Shown: in pieces, positions 27,307-36,496 of the stretch
Layout: each line of letters opens with the position of its first letter
Numbering within the stretch: the stretch's first letter is position 1
The notes under the pieces: model-generated
What the model was told of the DNA's origin: nothing
The model's input: the letters and a program-made list of their open reading frames with translations, nothing else
Databases searched by the model: none
Assembly: GCF_003387075.1 (NCBI RefSeq)
Contig: NZ_QUMQ01000001.1
Location: forward strand, 3,658,001-3,722,000
DNA from: Asanoa ferruginea
GTDB lineage: Bacteria; Actinomycetota; Actinomycetes; Mycobacteriales; Micromonosporaceae
DNA: 64,000 nt
Direction: 5' to 3'
Translations under genes and position numbers: made by a program

Positions 27307-29201
27307 TGGCGGGCTACTTCCGGCGGGTCGGCTCGGTCCGGCCCAGCCATCTGATGTTCACCACTGGCGTCGGCGCGATCGTCGACCTGCCGAACATCTC
27401 GGTCCTCGTGCGCGGCCTGGACGAATGGAACCACGCCGCGGTGCCCGACAGCGAGCCGATCGCCGAGCCGAGACTGCTCGCCGCGGTGCGTACGCTGCTC
27501 AACCGGAAGTCCATCAAGGAGCTGCGCCCGGCGCCGTGGATGGAGGGCACCGACCAGCAGCCCAACGGCCCGGCGGCCAAGGTGGGTGTGCCGATCACGC
27601 CGTTTCCCGGCTGGCTGCGCTGCACCGTCTGCGACGAACTCGCGCCTCTCGATGGCGGGGTCTTCGACTTCGAGAACGCGAAGCCGCGCAAGCCGCATGA
27701 GGCGCGCTTCTTCCACAAGTCCTGCGCGCGCAAGAAGACGGGCAAGCCGATGGCCGTGGCCGCCCGGTTCGTGCTCGCCTGCACCCTCGGCCACCTCGAT
27801 GATTTTCCGTACGCGGCCTTCGTTCACCACGGCGGCGCGTGCCCGAACGCCAGCCATCCACGCCTGCGCATGGACGACCGGGGCGGCAACCTGGGCGCGA
27901 ACGTGGAGATCCGATGTGTGCCGTGCGGCGCCCGCCGCAACATGAAGGAGGTGCTCGGCCCGCGCGGCGCGGAGAAACTGCCGAGGTGCCGGGGCCGGTG
28001 GGCGCACCTGGGCGATTTCGACAAGGCCGCCTGCAAAGGCGAACTCAAGCTGCTGGTGCTCGGCGCCTCGAACCAGTGGTTCGCGCAGACGCTGTCCGCG
28101 TTGGCCGTTCCGCCCACGGGAGCCAGCGAACTGCAGGCGAAGGTGGAGCAGCACTGGTCGACCTTCGAGAAGGTGGAAAACGCCGCGTTCCTGAAGTTCG
28201 CCCGCGAAGTCGTACCCGTGGTGAAACGGGAATTCGAGCGGTGGTCCGACGAGCAGATCTGGGCCGCGGTCGAGCGGCACCGGACGGGCTCGAAACCCGA
28301 CGACGACGAGAAGGGCTATCCCGACCTGCACACGCCGGAGTGGGAGATCTTCTCGGCCGGCGAGCTGCCCCCAGCCACCGACGACTTCACGCTGCGGCGG
28401 GATCCGAACGGCGTGCCAGGCGAGTTGAAAGAGGTGTACGCCGACGTCATCCAGGCCGAGCGGCTGCGCGAGGTGCGGGCACTGGTCGGATTCACCCGTC
28501 TCGACGCCCCCGACCCGATGGACCCCGAGCTCGTCAAGCGGGCGCCGTTGTCCAAGGGCACGCCGGACTGGGTGCCGGCCAGCGAGGTCCGCGGCGAGGG
28601 AATCTTCCTGCGGCTGCCGGAGGACCTGCTCGCCGAGTGGGAGCGGCGCGTCGACGACACGCAGTGCATGGAGGCCCACCGGGAGGCCTACGCGCGGTTC
28701 CGGCGCAGCCGCTACTCGGGTCGGCTCGCGGGCGGCTTCGAGCCGATGAAGCACTGGCCCGGAGCGCGCTACCTCGCCCTGCACACGTTGTCACACCTAC
28801 TGATCCGCACCATCGCGCTGGAATGTGGCTACAGCTCCGCCAGCCTGTCGGAGCGGATCTATGCCGGCACCGAGACCGACCCACGGCGCGCCGGCATCCT
28901 CATCTACACCGCCGTGCCCGACGCCGAAGGCACGCTGGGCGGACTGGTCTCGCTTGCCGAGCACGACAACCTGGTTCGGCTCACCCGGCGGGCCCTCTCG
29001 GACGCGATGCACTGTTCGTCCGACCCGCTCTGCGCCGAGCGGTTGCCACACGATCCCGAGGAGTTCCTGCACGGAGCGGCCTGCCACGTCTGCCTGTTCG
29101 TGTCCGAGACCACGTGCGAGCGCGGCAACCGGTTCCTCGACCGGCGCTTCGTGGTGCCGATCGACGACCCGGGCCTGGCTCTCTTCCCCGAGCTGCCATG
29201 A
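27306..29201 (+). CDS. drmB: DISARM protein DrmB (DUF1998)
   Basis: A 631-residue protein beginning MAGYFRRVGSVRPSHLMFTT. Several cysteine pairs likely bind zinc: CTVCDELAP near residue 100, CVPCGARRN near residue 206, and HGAACHVCLF with CERGNRFLDR near the end. The C-terminal part (KHWPGARYLALHTLSHLLIR, SLSERIYAG) is the DUF1998 domain, typical of DrmB and of helicases of the DpdJ/YprA type. DrmB forms the partner of DrmA and is thought to regulate its DNA entry channel. One-nt overlap with drmA and 4-nt overlap with drmC show a tightly coupled operon. Confidence 0.9.
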   Translation: MAGYFRRVGSVRPSHLMFTTGVGAIVDLPNISVLVRGLDEWNHAAVPDSEPIAEPRLLAAVRTLLNRKSIKELRPAPWMEGTDQQPNGPAAKVGVPITPFPGWLRCTVCDELAPLDGGVFDFENAKPRKPHEARFFHKSCARKKTGKPMAVAARFVLACTLGHLDDFPYAAFVHHGGACPNASHPRLRMDDRGGNLGANVEIRCVPCGARRNMKEVLGPRGAEKLPRCRGRWAHLGDFDKAACKGELKLLVLGASNQWFAQTLSALAVPPTGASELQAKVEQHWSTFEKVENAAFLKFAREVVPVVKREFERWSDEQIWAAVERHRTGSKPDDDEKGYPDLHTPEWEIFSAGELPPATDDFTLRRDPNGVPGELKEVYADVIQAERLREVRALVGFTRLDAPDPMDPELVKRAPLSKGTPDWVPASEVRGEGIFLRLPEDLLAEWERRVDDTQCMEAHREAYARFRRSRYSGRLAGGFEPMKHWPGARYLALHTLSHLLIRTIALECGYSSASLSERIYAGTETDPRRAGILIYTAVPDAEGTLGGLVSLAEHDNLVRLTRRALSDAMHCSSDPLCAERLPHDPEEFLHGAACHVCLFVSETTCERGNRFLDRRFVVPIDDPGLALFPELP

Positions 29202-29980
29202 CCTGGAACGCCGCGTTCGAGGCGGCCGCCGAGGCCGCGGTGCACCGGCTGGGCCCGGCGCACCTCCAGGTGCTCGCCGACCGGCTCGGTGAAGGCTGGC
29301 CGGAGCAAGCGCTCCGGCACGCCGTGCCGGTGCCCGGCTTCGCCGAGGCGGTCAGGGCCGTCCTCGCCGCCAGGCAGGACTCCGAGCTGCCTCGGGCCGA
29401 AGCGTCGGCATACCTGCGTGGGTTGGCCGCCGGCCACGCGCAACGGTCGGCGGCCGTGCGGATCGAGTCGGTGTGGAGCGGGCCGAGCACACATCCGGTC
29501 CCGGTCCGCGCCACCGCACAGGTGCTCGTCGACCTGGTCGCGGAGGCGCAAAGTGAGCTCCTGCTCATGACGTACTCGGCGACCAGATACCAGCCGCTGC
29601 TGGACGCGCTCGCGGCGGCGGTCGACCGGGGCGTCGCGGTGGCTGTCGTGGTCGAGACGCTCCGCGGAGCGGGCGGGGCGCTCAACGGTAGTGAACCGGC
29701 CGCCGCGTTCGCCGAGGTGCGCGGTGTTCAACTGTGGCATTGGCCGGTGGAGGTGCGGGCCGAGGACCGGGCCAAGATGCACGCCAAGGTCGCGGTGGCA
29801 GACCGGCGGGCGTTGCTGGTGTCCAGCGCCAACCTGACCCAGTCGGGCGTGCATCGCAACATCGAGGCCGGCCTGTTGGTGCGCGGTGGGACAGCTCCGC
29901 TGCGCGCGGCGGAGCACATCACGGAGCTCCAGAGTCGAGGGGTGCTGACCCGCCTCGAGGTGGCGAGCCGGGGGAGGTGA
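29198..29980 (+). CDS. drmC: DISARM protein DrmC, phospholipase D-like nuclease
   Basis: A 260-residue protein with an Ala-rich helical N-terminal ~100 residues and a single phospholipase D-type domain. The HKD-like motif is HAKVAVADRRALLVSSANLT near residue 192. One HKD copy per chain implies action as a dimer. DrmC is conserved in DISARM but reported as dispensable in some systems. Its ATG overlaps the drmB stop (ATGA), and the next gene begins 5 bp after its stop. Confidence 0.88.
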   Translation: MTWNAAFEAAAEAAVHRLGPAHLQVLADRLGEGWPEQALRHAVPVPGFAEAVRAVLAARQDSELPRAEASAYLRGLAAGHAQRSAAVRIESVWSGPSTHPVPVRATAQVLVDLVAEAQSELLLMTYSATRYQPLLDALAAAVDRGVAVAVVVETLRGAGGALNGSEPAAAFAEVRGVQLWHWPVEVRAEDRAKMHAKVAVADRRALLVSSANLTQSGVHRNIEAGLLVRGGTAPLRAAEHITELQSRGVLTRLEVASRGR

Positions 29981-29984
29981 GCCG

Positions 29985-31943
29985 ATGCCAAGTGAGGGCG
30001 CTGCGACCGTCGCCAGCGGAGACATCGCGCGGTTGGCTGGTGTCGGCCGGGCAGCGGTCAGCAACTGGAGACGCCGCTTCGCGGACTTCCCGCAACCCGT
30101 CGGCGGCAGCTCGGCAAGCCCGCTGTACGCCCTGTTCGACGTGGAGAATTGGCTGCGGCGGCACGGCAAGCCGTACGTCGTCACCGCCCCGGACCGGGTG
30201 TGGCAGTCGCTGCGCGGCGCTGCGGCCGACCGGGAGTTGAGCGACCGGATCGGTCACGTCGGTGGGTTCCTCGTCGCCTTGAAGCGGGAGCCACAGGGAT
30301 GGAAGGCCGTTGCCGACCAGCCCGACTCCGTCCTGATCGCGCGACTCGTCGGCGTGGTCCGCGCGTGCGTGCCGGAGCTCGACGGCCTCCTCGACGCACC
30401 GGACCTGGACAACGTCACCATCGTGCGGCTCGCCGCCGAAGCCGCCGAGCGTGAGGGTGGCGTGGCCGTTCTCCAGTTCCTCTGGGAGCGCTACCTGGAG
30501 GTTCACTCGCGCAGGCACGCAGTCACGCCCGCGTGGGTGGCTGACCTCATGATCGCGTTGGCCGGCGCCGCTGGCGGGCGGCTGCTCGACCCGGCGTGCG
30601 GCTTCGGCACACTGCTGCTCGCCGGCCAGCGCGCCGGCGCCACCTCGCTGTGCGGGCAGGAAGCCAATCGGACCGCCGCCCGTCTGGCCGTATCCCGGCT
30701 GCTCCTGCAGGCCGACGACGCCACGCTGGTCACCGGCGACTCCTTATGCCACGACGGCTTCACCGGCGAGCTATTCGACGCCGTGGTGTGCAACCCGCCG
30801 TTCGGACAGCGCTCCTGGGAGGGGGACGACCTCACCAACGACGCCCGCTGGGAGCACGGGATGCCGCCGCGCGGCGAGCCGGAGCTGGCCTGGCTGCAGC
30901 ACTGCCTTGCCCACATCCGGCCCGGTGGACACGTGGCGATCCTGATGCCGGCCGGTGCCGCCAGCCGGCGCGCCGGCCGGCGCATCCGGGCGAACCTGCT
31001 CCGGTCCGGCGCCCTCCGTGCGGTCATCCGCCTTCCCGGCTGGGGTACGACGGCGCCGTCCGGCCCGGACCTGTGGGTACTGCGTCGCCCGGACGGCGTA
31101 GACCACGCGCAGGTGCTACTGCTCGACGCCACCATTGACCGCGACGGGATCGAGGACAGGTGGCGGTCGTTCCTCGGCGACCCGACGCGTGTGGGCGGTG
31201 CCGGCCGCGCGATGCGCATCATCGACCTCCTCGACGAGGACGTCGACCTCACGCCGGCCCGGCACCTCGCCACGCAAGCCATCACAGATGCAGAGACGTT
31301 CCGGCTCGCCCGGGCGCGACTGCACCACGCTGTTCGGGCCGTCGCCGACACCCTGCCTGGCCTGACCGTTCCGGACGCGGCCGAACCGCAGCCTCGGACC
31401 ACCATCGGCGAATTGACCAAGGCCGGCGCGGTGGCAATCCGTCAAGCGCCAATGGCGATGCCGACCGACGGCGGAGACCAGCCGGTCCTCACGGCTAAGG
31501 ACGTCCGACTTGGTCGCCCCGCCTCGGGAGCGGGCAGGGACGGCCCCGGCGGGATTGTGCTGCGGCGCGGCGACATCGTCGTCCTCCCCTCCGGTCGGCA
31601 TCCAGCGGTCCGGGTGCTCAGCGAGGACGGGAGCCTCCTCGGCCCGCAGCTGCTTCTCTTCCGCGTGGACCCGAATCGGCTCGATCCCGATTTCCTGGCC
31701 GGGTTCCTGCGCGTTGCGCAAACGGCCCGCGCATCAACCGGTTCGGGCCGCGCTGACCTCCACCGGGCGTCGGTGCTCCGACTGCCCATCGAAGCGCAAC
31801 GGGAATACGGCAAGGCGTTCCGGACTTTGTCGGCCTTCCAGCAGTCGGTGCGGGATGCGGCGGAACTCGCGGAGTCACTGGTGGCACTAGGATTCACGGG
31901 TCTTGCTGACGGCCGCCTGCGACTGACCGGAAGCAGCGCATGA
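29985..31943 (+). CDS. HTH-N6 adenine methyltransferase-TRD fusion 2
   Basis: A 652-residue paralogue of the gene at 14229. GGGGGAGG stands about 8 nt before the ATG. Residues 8-50 hold the HTH (SGDIARLAGVGRAAVSNW), the SAM motif is LDPACGFGTLLLA near residue 204, and motif IV is intact as CNPPFGQ (Asn270). The end resembles an HsdS recognition half (RRGDIVVLPSGRHP, LDPDFLAGFLR). Only 5 bp separate it from drmC, so it is cotranscribed with DISARM; it is not one of the five described class 1 genes. With intact motifs I and IV it is the paralogue most likely to be an active methylase, adding a second modification or regulatory activity to the system (inference). Confidence 0.85.
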   Translation: MPSEGAATVASGDIARLAGVGRAAVSNWRRRFADFPQPVGGSSASPLYALFDVENWLRRHGKPYVVTAPDRVWQSLRGAAADRELSDRIGHVGGFLVALKREPQGWKAVADQPDSVLIARLVGVVRACVPELDGLLDAPDLDNVTIVRLAAEAAEREGGVAVLQFLWERYLEVHSRRHAVTPAWVADLMIALAGAAGGRLLDPACGFGTLLLAGQRAGATSLCGQEANRTAARLAVSRLLLQADDATLVTGDSLCHDGFTGELFDAVVCNPPFGQRSWEGDDLTNDARWEHGMPPRGEPELAWLQHCLAHIRPGGHVAILMPAGAASRRAGRRIRANLLRSGALRAVIRLPGWGTTAPSGPDLWVLRRPDGVDHAQVLLLDATIDRDGIEDRWRSFLGDPTRVGGAGRAMRIIDLLDEDVDLTPARHLATQAITDAETFRLARARLHHAVRAVADTLPGLTVPDAAEPQPRTTIGELTKAGAVAIRQAPMAMPTDGGDQPVLTAKDVRLGRPASGAGRDGPGGIVLRRGDIVVLPSGRHPAVRVLSEDGSLLGPQLLLFRVDPNRLDPDFLAGFLRVAQTARASTGSGRADLHRASVLRLPIEAQREYGKAFRTLSAFQQSVRDAAELAESLVALGFTGLADGRLRLTGSSA

Positions 31944-31974
31944 ATAGCGTGCCCAGCGCCGGGTGGGAGGTGCA

Positions 31975-33549
31975 GTGTCGGGCCGGAGGCTGAACAACGG
32001 GCGGTACGAGCTGGAAAAGCTCCCGCTCGCCCGCGGCGGCATGGGCGAGGTCTGGCTCGGTCGGGACACGAAACTCGACCGGGAGGTCGCAGTCAAGTTC
32101 ATCCGGTTCCCGGACGGCGCCCGTGATGACGAGCACATCCGGCGGTTCGTACGCGAATCCAGGATCACCGCCCGCCTCGAACACCCCGGCGTGCCCGCCG
32201 TCTACGACGTGGGTGTCGGGGCCGACGGCCGACCATTTCTGGTGATGCAGCGCGTTCACGGCATCAGCGTCGCCGATCTCGTCGCCGAGCAGGGTCCCCT
32301 GCCTATCGGCTGGGCGGCGGCGATCGCCGCCCAGGTCTGTGCCGTGCTTGCCGCCGCCCACCGCGCGTCGCTCGTGCATCGCGATTTGAAGCCGAGCAAC
32401 CTCATGCTCGAACCGGACGGGCGGGTGAAGGTCCTCGATTTCGGGCTCGCCGTGGCGCCGACCCTCGCCGACTTCTCGAAGATCACCCACACGGGTCAGC
32501 CCTTGGGCACCCCCGCTTACATGGCTCCCGAACAGGTAGAAGCGAACCTCAGCAGCCCGGCGACCGATCTCTACGCGCTCGGCTGCACCCTCCACGAGAT
32601 GCTTTCCGGAGAGCACCTCTTCAGCGGCTCGACCTCGTACTCCGTGATGAGCAAGCAGGTCAAAGAGCAGCCGCCCCGCCTCCGTTCCCTGCGCGCGGAC
32701 GCACCGCCGGCCCTCGAACGGCTTCTGCTCGACCTGCTGAAGAAGGAGCCTCAGTCCCGACCCGCGAGCGCGGAGGTTGTCTTCGATCGGCTGTTGCCCT
32801 TCGCCACGGACCTCGGCCCGCTGCCTGGCGTGCTGGACCCGCCGGCGACGACGAGCTCTGCCCGGATGTACGCGGCGGTGCTGAGCCGGGTGTTCGCACA
32901 GGTTAAGAGCGCCGCGCCCGCCAACGTCCCCGTGCCGCGGCAGCGCGTTCAACCCGTGGCAGTCGAGCCGGCGCTTCACCGCAGCGACCTGGAGCGCGTA
33001 CGCAGCGAGGCCCACCAACTCATCGCGCAGTCCCGCTACAGCCAAGCTGCGGACGTACTTGCCGAAGCGGCGGGCCCCGCGGGCCGCTCATTCGGTCCGA
33101 CGGACCGCGACGTGGTCGACCTGCGTTTCGAGCTCGCCAATGTTCTCTTCGAGGGCGGGGACTACCGGCGCGCCGCCCCGGCGTACCACGACCTTGGCAA
33201 GGACCTTGCCGTGGACGACAGCCGGATCGACCTGCTGCTGCGCTGCCGGCTGCAAGAGGCGACCTGCCACGCGTTGACCGGTCAATCCAGCCACGCTCTG
33301 AGCCAGCTTCAGGACGTGCTGCGGGCCTATCGCCAGGCCTACGGCGACGGCGATCCCCGCACTCTCGAGCTGCGTCGCCAGATAGGCCTGCTAGAACTCG
33401 GTACCGGGCAGCGCCAAGCCGCGGAGCAGACTTTGTCGGCGCTGCTCGCAGACCTCAAGCGTGCGCACAACCCGGCGAACCCGAGTACCACTGAGGTCGC
33501 CGACCTGCTTGCCTCACTCCGCCGGTCGCGCCTTGGAGAGAAACGCTGA
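31975..33549 (+). CDS. Ser/Thr protein kinase with helical repeat C-terminus, 3' end built from a recombinase relic
   Basis: A 524-residue protein from GTG 31975 (GGGAGG 4 nt upstream). The Hanks-type kinase domain covers about residues 8-270: glycine loop LARGGMGEVWLG, VAVK with Lys41, VHRDLKPSN near residue 137, DFGLAV, and GTPAYMAPEQ. The rest is helical with TPR-like repeats (SRYSQAADVLAEAAG, GDYRRAAPAYHDLGK); no TM segment is seen, so it is soluble. It begins 32 bp after the methyltransferase and probably ends the DISARM transcript. The last codons and the stop (GEKR*) come from a fragment of a serine recombinase gene that starts near 33531, so the natural C-terminus appears to have been replaced. 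A role in switching or sensing for the defence operon is plausible, not shown. Confidence 0.88.
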   Translation: MSGRRLNNGRYELEKLPLARGGMGEVWLGRDTKLDREVAVKFIRFPDGARDDEHIRRFVRESRITARLEHPGVPAVYDVGVGADGRPFLVMQRVHGISVADLVAEQGPLPIGWAAAIAAQVCAVLAAAHRASLVHRDLKPSNLMLEPDGRVKVLDFGLAVAPTLADFSKITHTGQPLGTPAYMAPEQVEANLSSPATDLYALGCTLHEMLSGEHLFSGSTSYSVMSKQVKEQPPRLRSLRADAPPALERLLLDLLKKEPQSRPASAEVVFDRLLPFATDLGPLPGVLDPPATTSSARMYAAVLSRVFAQVKSAAPANVPVPRQRVQPVAVEPALHRSDLERVRSEAHQLIAQSRYSQAADVLAEAAGPAGRSFGPTDRDVVDLRFELANVLFEGGDYRRAAPAYHDLGKDLAVDDSRIDLLLRCRLQEATCHALTGQSSHALSQLQDVLRAYRQAYGDGDPRTLELRRQIGLLELGTGQRQAAEQTLSALLADLKRAHNPANPSTTEVADLLASLRRSRLGEKR

Positions 33550-33766
33550 CTTAGACTGCCATTTCTTCGGGCGCATGAACCGTCGCGTCAAGGACCGTGA
33601 TCGGGATAAGCCGGAGGCGGCCAAGGCCATCGGGCCTGAACCACCGACCTGCCTCCCTGCTCTACGGGCTGCTCAAGTTCGATCTAACGAGCTGGCGGCC
33701 GAGTCCAACCGGGGGTGGGTAGCACACGGCGTGGGGTCTGGGGCTCAGGCCCCCGGGGAGGAATAA
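33531..33766 (+). pseudogene. Relic of a large serine recombinase 3' end
   Basis: The frame ALERNADLDCHFFGRMNRRV...GPEPPT...SNELAAESN closely follows the C-terminal coiled-coil region of the recombinase at 61900 (ALERNADADGHFFARMNRRV...APEPPTND...LNELAADRL), with small deletions in between. Nothing of the catalytic or zinc domains is left, and the last ~90 residues are missing. It overlaps the 3' end of the kinase gene in a different frame and is followed directly by boundary repeat B. This marks the end of an earlier integrated element of the same kind. Confidence 0.8.
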
Positions 33767-33815
33767 GCGCAAAAATCCGCTCGCGAGCGAGCGGATTTGT
33801 TGTGCCCCCGGCGGG
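33725..33815. repeat. Island-boundary repeat, copy B
   Basis: Near-identical to 5918-6009. Its end, GTGCCCCCGGCGGGAT, matches the tRNA-Arg 3' end at 63765 (GTGCCCCCGGCAGGAT) in 15 of 16 positions. The copy lies just behind the recombinase relic, so relic and scar together look like the join between two successive integrations. Repeat R2 starts inside its last few bases. Confidence 0.65.
33773..33798 (-). terminator. Hairpin terminator in boundary repeat B
   Basis: A 12-bp perfect stem (33773-33784 with 33787-33798) with a GA loop; the minus strand continues with TTTTTG. It has the same stem as the hairpin in copy A, but the loop is reverse-complemented (GA here, TC there). Confidence 0.6.
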
Positions 33816-33884
33816 ATACAACCTACAACTGTGCAAGATCAGGTGCGTTGTCTCTGGTCAACGAGGTCTATGTTGGCTAATGAC
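33809..33884 (+). repeat. Dispersed 75-bp repeat, copy R2
   Basis: Begins GGCGGGATACAACCTAC, directly continuous with the tRNA-end-like core of boundary repeat B, and ends near GGCTAATGAC. Like R4 it has the variant ACTGTGCAAGATCAGGT where R1, R3 and R5 have ACTGCGCACCGTC. It separates the DISARM module from the first STAND pair. The ~165 bp between it and 34052 shows no gene. Confidence 0.75.
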
Positions 33885-34051
33885 CGGTTGGTTCTGTCCG
33901 GCGGGCGTCCGGACCGGGACCGCGACCTGTGCAGCGGTAATCGGGCGGGTGCCAGGGCGGATCTGTCGCACGCTAGAGGCCGGCTCGGGCCTGGACCTCT
34001 GCAGGGACGGCCGTCGTATGCGTAGGCGGCACAGAGGTAGGCGCGTGCGAC

Positions 34052-36496
34052 TCATATCATCGTCAGGCCGCCAATGACTCGCTGATCGGTCTCTGCACCG
34101 GTCGTCCAATGTGTGAGTTCGGATTGGAGCGCTCGAACGTCAGGGTGGGTAGGCCCGTGGAGACGTTCGAGTTGCGCTGTGAGGGTGGCCAGTTTGCTTC
34201 GAGCTGGTTCGATGTCGCCCGCTTCTGCGGTCCATCTTGCGTGGTTGGCGGCGGCCAGGATGTGGTGGCTCTTATCGAGGATGGCCGTGATTGGCAGGAT
34301 ATCTTCGGCGATCATGTCTCTGGCTTCGTGTGGGTGGCGTGCCCTGCCGATGTTGTGTGCAAGGAGCAGGCGAGCGTTCAGAACCAGCAGGTGGTGGGCG
34401 CCGCAGATCCGCTCGTAGGTCGGCAGGATCTCGTCTAGTGCCTCGCGGGCTTTTTCTGGTTCGCCGGCGTCGCCGGTCCATCGTGCGAGGTCGCGGCGGC
34501 TTCTGAGTGTGTCGCGGTGCTCTTCGCCGAGGATTTGTCGGCGGCGTTCAACGGTCCGTGCGGCGATCACCATCGCGCGGCGAGGGTCACCTGATTGCCC
34601 CGTCCAGAATGCGAGCGCGTGGTGGCAGTTGATCGCACGCGGGTCGTCGGTGTCTAACCGGTTCCATGCCGCTGTAAGGTCGAGAAAGGAGTCCCTAGCC
34701 TGTGCGGGGTCTCCGGCAAGACCGATCCAGAAGGCCAGTTCACCGCGGACGGTCAACGTGTGCGGATGGTCCGATCCATTCACGCGTTCATACCGTGGCG
34801 CCAACTGCAACAGAAAGTCTCGTGCTCTGGCTGCGTCGCCGGCCCATCCGATCCATCGTCCGAGATCGCTGGCAACAAACAGTGTGGCGGGGTGGTCGCC
34901 TCCCGAGACACGTTCCCTGTCTGGTAGCAGGGCCAAGAGTAGATTACGGGCTGCGAGGCTGCCGCCAGCTTGCCCAGTCCAACGTGCTTCGTGGTGTCGC
35001 GCTATCAAGGTGGCGTTGTGGTCAGATCCAAGCGTTCGGTCGGCGTGCGAGGCAAGTTCACGGAAGTAGGCAGCGGCCGCTGAGGCGTTACCGGTGTTTC
35101 CGAGGCTGTCCCCGATCTTGAAAACGATGGGGTGCGGATCCTGGTCGGCTCGCCACAGGTGGTTGTCGCAGGCATCCCGGAGGAACATGCCGTTGCCACG
35201 TAGGGACTCTGCGGTTGGTGCATCGCCCTCAGCCAAAGGCCATAGCTCCAGCAGGGCGTCAGCTGCCGCATTGGCGAGTTGGCCTTGCACCTGGTCTGGC
35301 GTTTCCTCGCGGGCGGCGCGCGCCGTCAATGCGTGGATTCGGACAGCTCGGGGACCTGCGGTGGGCTGGTGGGTAATCAGTGCGTACCGGTGTGCGATTC
35401 GTAGCGCGGCGTGGGCCTGGCTTGTGGTGGCGGGTTGGCTCGGTAGGCCGAGGTGTGCCAGTACCGGGGCACTGGCCCACAACGCGTCTGGGTGGCCGGC
35501 GGGGTCGAGCAATGCCGCCAGGCGGAGAACTTTGGTCGTTATGCCGGCGGGCTCCTCCGCGTCCGCGGCGCGCAACGCGAGGAGCAGGGTTGCCGACACG
35601 CGTTGTTGTCGACCATCGACGGCTCCGCCCATGAGCTCGTCGAGATTCGTAGGGCCTGCGTTAAATAGCTCAAGGTAACGGGTGCACGACGCTGCATTGT
35701 TGATCATGTAGGCGGCGGCGTGGGACAGCGCGAGCGGTAGGCGACCGAGTCGGTCAGCGACTTCGCCGGCTGCGTCGTCGACGAGGTGGCCCTGCTCGGC
35801 TTCGGTGAGCCGTGCATGTAGGTACTCGATCGACTCTCCCTGCGAGTAAACGTCGATGTCGATCAGCTTGCGGCCACCGTCGGACAGGGCGGCGTCGCGG
35901 AGGCGGGTGGTAGCCAGTACCCAACCCGTCTGCTTGGGGCTCGTTGGCCACCAGGCTGACACGTCGTAGGCGTTGGTGACGTCGTCGAAGACGACAAGCC
36001 ACGACCGGTCGGTGGTGGCGAACCAGTCCAGGAGCGCGCGGGCGTCGGCTTCAACATCATTCCCCGAGGCTCCGGGAACGTGAATGCGTGCGGCCGCTTC
36101 CGCTAGGCCGGCGGGGACGGTGTCTGGTCGGGTGGCGTTGACCCACACCACTAGGTCCGTGCCGTCCTTAACGGCTTCGGTGGCGTATCGGGCTGCTAGC
36201 TGTGATTTGCCGACGCCGCCGCCACCGGAGAGGACCTGGGTCAATACGACGTTCTTCCCGGCCCGGCGGGCGGTGTCGATCTGTGTACGAGGCCCGGACC
36301 GGTACTGGAACGCGGATGCCAAAGCCGGGATGCCGCCAACGCGAACCGGCCAGACAACCTCGGCCGCGCCGGCGGTGCCGAAATTGTTTATCTGTGTGTT
36401 GCCGCCGCCGGAGTTGACCTGGACGCCCTGTGCATGGCGGGCGTCCACTCGAGGCGGCGTCCTCGCATCGTCGTCGGCCGGCTCGGGTGTGGTCAT
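34052..36496 (-). CDS. STAND NTPase with TPR array and N-terminal amyloid-like motif, copy 1
   Basis: An 814-residue protein starting at ATG 36496, coupled (ATGA) to the small membrane protein gene upstream. Residues ~20-40 carry the motif HAQGVQVNSGGGNTQINNFG. The NTPase domain follows: P-loop LSGGGGVGKSQLA near residue 85, Walker B WLVVFDD, an ATTR sensor and a GLPL-type GRLPLALSHAA. A winged-helix-like part leads into about eight 42-residue TPR repeats of the form G.DH..TL..R..LA.W.G.AGD. NLR-like proteins of this build oligomerise on ligand binding and recruit an effector through the N-terminal motif. The matching motif sits at the C-terminus of the neighbouring membrane protein, the presumed effector. 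Confidence 0.88.
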   Translation of the reverse strand: MTTPEPADDDARTPPRVDARHAQGVQVNSGGGNTQINNFGTAGAAEVVWPVRVGGIPALASAFQYRSGPRTQIDTARRAGKNVVLTQVLSGGGGVGKSQLAARYATEAVKDGTDLVVWVNATRPDTVPAGLAEAAARIHVPGASGNDVEADARALLDWFATTDRSWLVVFDDVTNAYDVSAWWPTSPKQTGWVLATTRLRDAALSDGGRKLIDIDVYSQGESIEYLHARLTEAEQGHLVDDAAGEVADRLGRLPLALSHAAAYMINNAASCTRYLELFNAGPTNLDELMGGAVDGRQQRVSATLLLALRAADAEEPAGITTKVLRLAALLDPAGHPDALWASAPVLAHLGLPSQPATTSQAHAALRIAHRYALITHQPTAGPRAVRIHALTARAAREETPDQVQGQLANAAADALLELWPLAEGDAPTAESLRGNGMFLRDACDNHLWRADQDPHPIVFKIGDSLGNTGNASAAAAYFRELASHADRTLGSDHNATLIARHHEARWTGQAGGSLAARNLLLALLPDRERVSGGDHPATLFVASDLGRWIGWAGDAARARDFLLQLAPRYERVNGSDHPHTLTVRGELAFWIGLAGDPAQARDSFLDLTAAWNRLDTDDPRAINCHHALAFWTGQSGDPRRAMVIAARTVERRRQILGEEHRDTLRSRRDLARWTGDAGEPEKAREALDEILPTYERICGAHHLLVLNARLLLAHNIGRARHPHEARDMIAEDILPITAILDKSHHILAAANHARWTAEAGDIEPARSKLATLTAQLERLHGPTHPDVRALQSELTHWTTGAETDQRVIGGLTMI

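Noticed and set aside
27039-29980. Long open frames in other frames of drmB/drmC on both strands
   Set aside because: They overlap coherent DUF1998 and phospholipase D domains and are rich in Arg, Ala and Pro without motifs.
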